Shown here: piece by piece, positions 41,183 through 43,146 of the stretch | How the letters are laid out: each line of letters begins with the position of its first letter | Position numbering within the stretch: position 1 is the stretch's first letter | Source: Calditrichota bacterium | GTDB taxonomy: Bacteria; Electryoneota; B3-LCP | Length of the DNA: 43,146 nucleotides | NCBI GenBank assembly: GCA_020051775.1 | Contig: JAGVQJ010000195.1 | Location: 1 to 43,146 of the forward strand | Direction of reading: 5' to 3' | Made by a program: the position numbers and the translations under genes | The notes under the pieces: generated by a model | What the model was told of the DNA's origin: nothing | Databases searched by the model: none | Seen by the model: only the letters and a program-made list of their open reading frames with translations

Positions 41183-42907
41183 TTATCGCACCAACACCGT
41201 CTTCTTCACCGCGACTTCCCCTCCCGCCTGCAAACGGACGAAATAAACTCCGGCGGCCAGTCCTTCGGTTTGCCAATGTGCTGAATACCTCCCTGCTTCC
41301 TTATAGCCCTCTTCGATCAGAGCGACTCTACGGCCCAGCAGGTCGTACAGTTCAAGTTTTATTTTACTTGCCTGAGGTATCATGTATTCCATGAGATCAT
41401 CACTCAGGGATCTGATCAGACGGGTTTTAGAAGGAATAATTCGTTCTTCTAAAGCACAACCCAATCGGCCGTTGCTGTGCACACGTTGACCTGAAATGCC
41501 ATTAGAGTTGCCCGGAGATTGACCGTAATTTTGCGAGAAGGCTACAACCACGCCCTCATTTCCATCTGAACAGGCATTGGGCTTATAAAAGGCTGTCCCC
41601 CCATAGGAAGGCGTAGCGCCCAAAGCCACCGTCGTTTCCCAAACCGTGATACCATTGGTATCAAGGCTCTGGGCAAATAAGCGGGTCTTGTAAGGAGTGC
41701 CGGAGTAACCGACATTGATGACGTTTCCACTGGCGGTGGGTACGAGCTGCTCGCCTTGCCGCATGTGAATCCCCTGCGGACCGAAGAATTGATTGCCATC
41801 CAAATCATAGCGCTGCAGAGAGTATTTGAGAGGCGGTTCGGTGCCATACCCATGCCCGCTGGTCAACCACCAAATGCTCCCATCCTGTGGGTGTCGCAGC
41901 AGCTGAACCGCGTCGGTAAAGGGCATATCCTGCCTGAAACGGATCCATGATTCCTGAGCCAGCGAATCTAAATGGATCAGATAACAGTAGTAGTTGTCAT
42001 CATAAGACCACACGCCTCCACCTTCGTTGTCCGGCACGCATCCAGAAAGGTGTCCACCGGTTAGACCGATCCCGTAGCCGTTATGGTGGTATATTTCTCT
42101 GCCCCCCGGCCCGAACAGTTGATTCCCTTGCGTGTCCAGGTGCTGGGCATAGGCATAAAAAACATTTGGGAGCACCTCTTCTCTGGCAAAGGCGATCATG
42201 GCTCCGCCCTGTTGGTCGGGGAGGGCTATCTGGTTGGCCTGCATGATATCCGGACCGGCGCACGTCGGCGTGCCGCTGGGCCCCCACAAAATATCACCTT
42301 CCGCAGTGAATTTCTGCGCGTAGGCGTCAATATCAAAATAGGGGTAAGTGTCATACTGCACTTTGAAAAACAGGAAATAATTTCCTAGGGGATCTGAGAC
42401 AAAATCCTCAGTGTCAACCCGAATGCTGCTGGGGCCCGGCCAAGTGACCAGGTGCACTCCAGTAGGACCCCACAAGCGATTGCCCAAGCTGTCTATCCGC
42501 TGCCCGTATATGTCGGCAGTACTATCTCGAAAATCAGTAAAAACGATGATGCACCCGCCACTTCCATCATCAGCGGTAATTCTACTTTGAGTCAGCATGT
42601 CAGGCCAAAATGTAAACCAATCGCCCTCGATTAGAGGCAATCCGTTATCCGGTAAAAGTGAATTTCCGCAGGAATCAAGCACTTGGTAAAAAATAATGGA
42701 CAGACTTATTAATGGTCTTCTGCCATCCTGCCAGATGATTAAAGTTCGGCCACCAGCCAATGAGTGAGTTTTCGGGGGGTACTGCGTGCCCGGTGCATCG
42801 CACACGTTCGCCATACCGTGGTAGGGGTCGCTGGTCCACTGGGCGGCGGCAGGGTTTGGCGCGGCCAGCAGCCAGGCTGCTGTAATTATTAAGGTTAAGG
42901 TTTTCAT
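41183..42907 (-). CDS. Secreted protein with WG-type repeats and type IX-like sorting domain
   Basis: The 574-residue product has a signal peptide ending AAAQ. It then has repeats in which a DG or DxxGG turn is followed by strands and by W.P or FGP segments, for example GSGGCIIVFTDFRDS, DSLGNRLWGPTG, EGDILWGPSG, QGGAMIAFAREE, TQGNQLFGPGG and DGNQFFGPQG. Such repeats are common in FCB secreted proteins and probably form a propeller. The C-terminal 75 residues are a sorting module (KIKLELYDLLGRRVALIEEG, LAAGVYFVRLQ, ending VAVKKTVLVR), though it lacks the usual YPNPFN opening. A promoter lies upstream at 42933-42961. The molecular role is unknown. Confidence 0.87.
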   Translation of the reverse strand: MKTLTLIITAAWLLAAPNPAAAQWTSDPYHGMANVCDAPGTQYPPKTHSLAGGRTLIIWQDGRRPLISLSIIFYQVLDSCGNSLLPDNGLPLIEGDWFTFWPDMLTQSRITADDGSGGCIIVFTDFRDSTADIYGQRIDSLGNRLWGPTGVHLVTWPGPSSIRVDTEDFVSDPLGNYFLFFKVQYDTYPYFDIDAYAQKFTAEGDILWGPSGTPTCAGPDIMQANQIALPDQQGGAMIAFAREEVLPNVFYAYAQHLDTQGNQLFGPGGREIYHHNGYGIGLTGGHLSGCVPDNEGGGVWSYDDNYYCYLIHLDSLAQESWIRFRQDMPFTDAVQLLRHPQDGSIWWLTSGHGYGTEPPLKYSLQRYDLDGNQFFGPQGIHMRQGEQLVPTASGNVINVGYSGTPYKTRLFAQSLDTNGITVWETTVALGATPSYGGTAFYKPNACSDGNEGVVVAFSQNYGQSPGNSNGISGQRVHSNGRLGCALEERIIPSKTRLIRSLSDDLMEYMIPQASKIKLELYDLLGRRVALIEEGYKEAGRYSAHWQTEGLAAGVYFVRLQAGGEVAVKKTVLVR

Positions 42908-42932
42908 GGGTATGTTCCAATTTTCACAGTAT

Positions 42933-42961
42933 AATATACGTCAGAAATCTTTAAAAAACAA
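42933..42961 (-). promoter_or_regulatory. Promoter for the right-hand secreted protein
   Basis: On the minus strand TTGTTT (42961-42956) and TATATT (42938-42933) are spaced by 17 bases. The -35 overlaps the end of the orphan signal peptide frame. Confidence 0.5.
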
Positions 42962-43046
42962 GCGCATTTTTTTGCGCAGGCGCGGCCAGCCACGCGGCGG
43001 CCAGCAGCCACATAGTGGCAGGCAGTATTAGCTTTAAGGTTTTCAT
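42951..43046 (-). pseudogene. Orphan signal-peptide reading frame, likely remnant of a duplicated secreted-protein gene
   Basis: A 31-codon frame starts with the same ATGAAAACCTTAA and ACCC-ATG context as the gene at 42907. It shares TGGCTGCTGGCCGC with that gene, encodes a signal peptide ending APAQ, and then stops after six residues. It looks like the 5' end of a duplicated gene whose body was lost. The remaining TAA is directly followed by the downstream gene's promoter. A genuine short secreted peptide is the alternative. Confidence 0.5.
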
Positions 43047-43073
43047 GGGTCGCTTCGCTTTCGCATTTTCAGC

Positions 43074-43135
43074 GCCGTCACGGTCCATACCGTGACGGCT
43101 TAACTGATTCAGCGTCACGGAGTGGTCCGTGACGC
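43074..43135. repeat. Two successive hairpins with a shared core
   Basis: GCCGTCACGG (43074-43083) pairs with CCGTGACGGC (43090-43099), and GCGTCACGG (43112-43120) pairs with CCGTGACGC (43127-43135). Both have six-base loops and the same CGTCACGG/CCGTGACG stem. They look like a dispersed intergenic palindrome in two copies. No T tract is present. Confidence 0.65.
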
Positions 43136-43146
43136 CCAAGGTGTAG

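Overview
The window looks like a chromosomal piece of an uncultured Gram-negative bacterium of the FCB superphylum (the range of Zixibacteria, KSB1, Electryoneota, Latescibacteria and relatives). The main reason is four secreted proteins, at 5982-6992, 7390-8403, 34527-39257 and 41183-42907. Each has an N-terminal signal peptide and a C-terminal module like the type IX secretion (Por) sorting domain, three of them with YPNPFN. Lipoproteins, an O-antigen-ligase-like protein and a porin-like protein also point to an outer membrane. The phylum cannot be fixed from the sequence alone. I see no tRNA, rRNA, CRISPR array, phage or transposase gene.

Layout. 1-2083 (minus) is a multi-spanning membrane glycosyltransferase that runs off the left edge and has no ATG near its N terminus. 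2251-4542 (plus) carries ddl and a sucC-like gene. 4746-8403 holds a lipoprotein (minus) and a tandem pair of paralogous secreted proteins (plus), duplicated together with their promoters. 8586-13663 is a redox group: trxB, a histone-H1-like protein, superoxide dismutase, a hemerythrin/PAS protein and an octaheme cytochrome of the hydroxylamine oxidoreductase type. 13784-28727 is an unbroken minus-strand run. Read from its promoter end it contains an EF-G paralogue, a membrane glycosyltransferase, a HIT hydrolase, a lone fumarase beta subunit, an O-antigen ligase-like protein, a small membrane protein, two paralogous lipoproteins, sdhC-sdhD-sdhA-sdhB, class I fructose-bisphosphate aldolase and peptidase T. 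29413-40945 (plus) carries a sugar isomerase-like TIM barrel, polA, a DUF1579 protein, a 1576-residue mosaic secreted protein, an FmdB-type zinc ribbon and a porin-like protein. 41183-43046 (minus) is another secreted protein, preceded by an orphan copy of a signal peptide.

How the genes fit together. Central metabolism is represented by succinyl-CoA ligase beta, succinate dehydrogenase and fumarase beta, three consecutive TCA-cycle steps, but sucD and the fumarase alpha gene are not here. Trx reductase, SOD, the di-iron PAS protein and the octaheme cytochrome suggest handling of oxygen and reactive nitrogen species. Ddl, the two glycosyltransferases and the ligase serve the envelope. The secreted proteins presumably use a type IX-like system encoded elsewhere.

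Regulatory signals are readable. Many promoters have the form TTGAnn, a 17-base spacer, then TATATT or a close variant, and several intergenic hairpins are good rho-independent terminators. Small palindromic repeats are scattered through the window. One copy separates sdhC from sdhD, and two apparent elements lie in frame inside the first glycosyltransferase gene.
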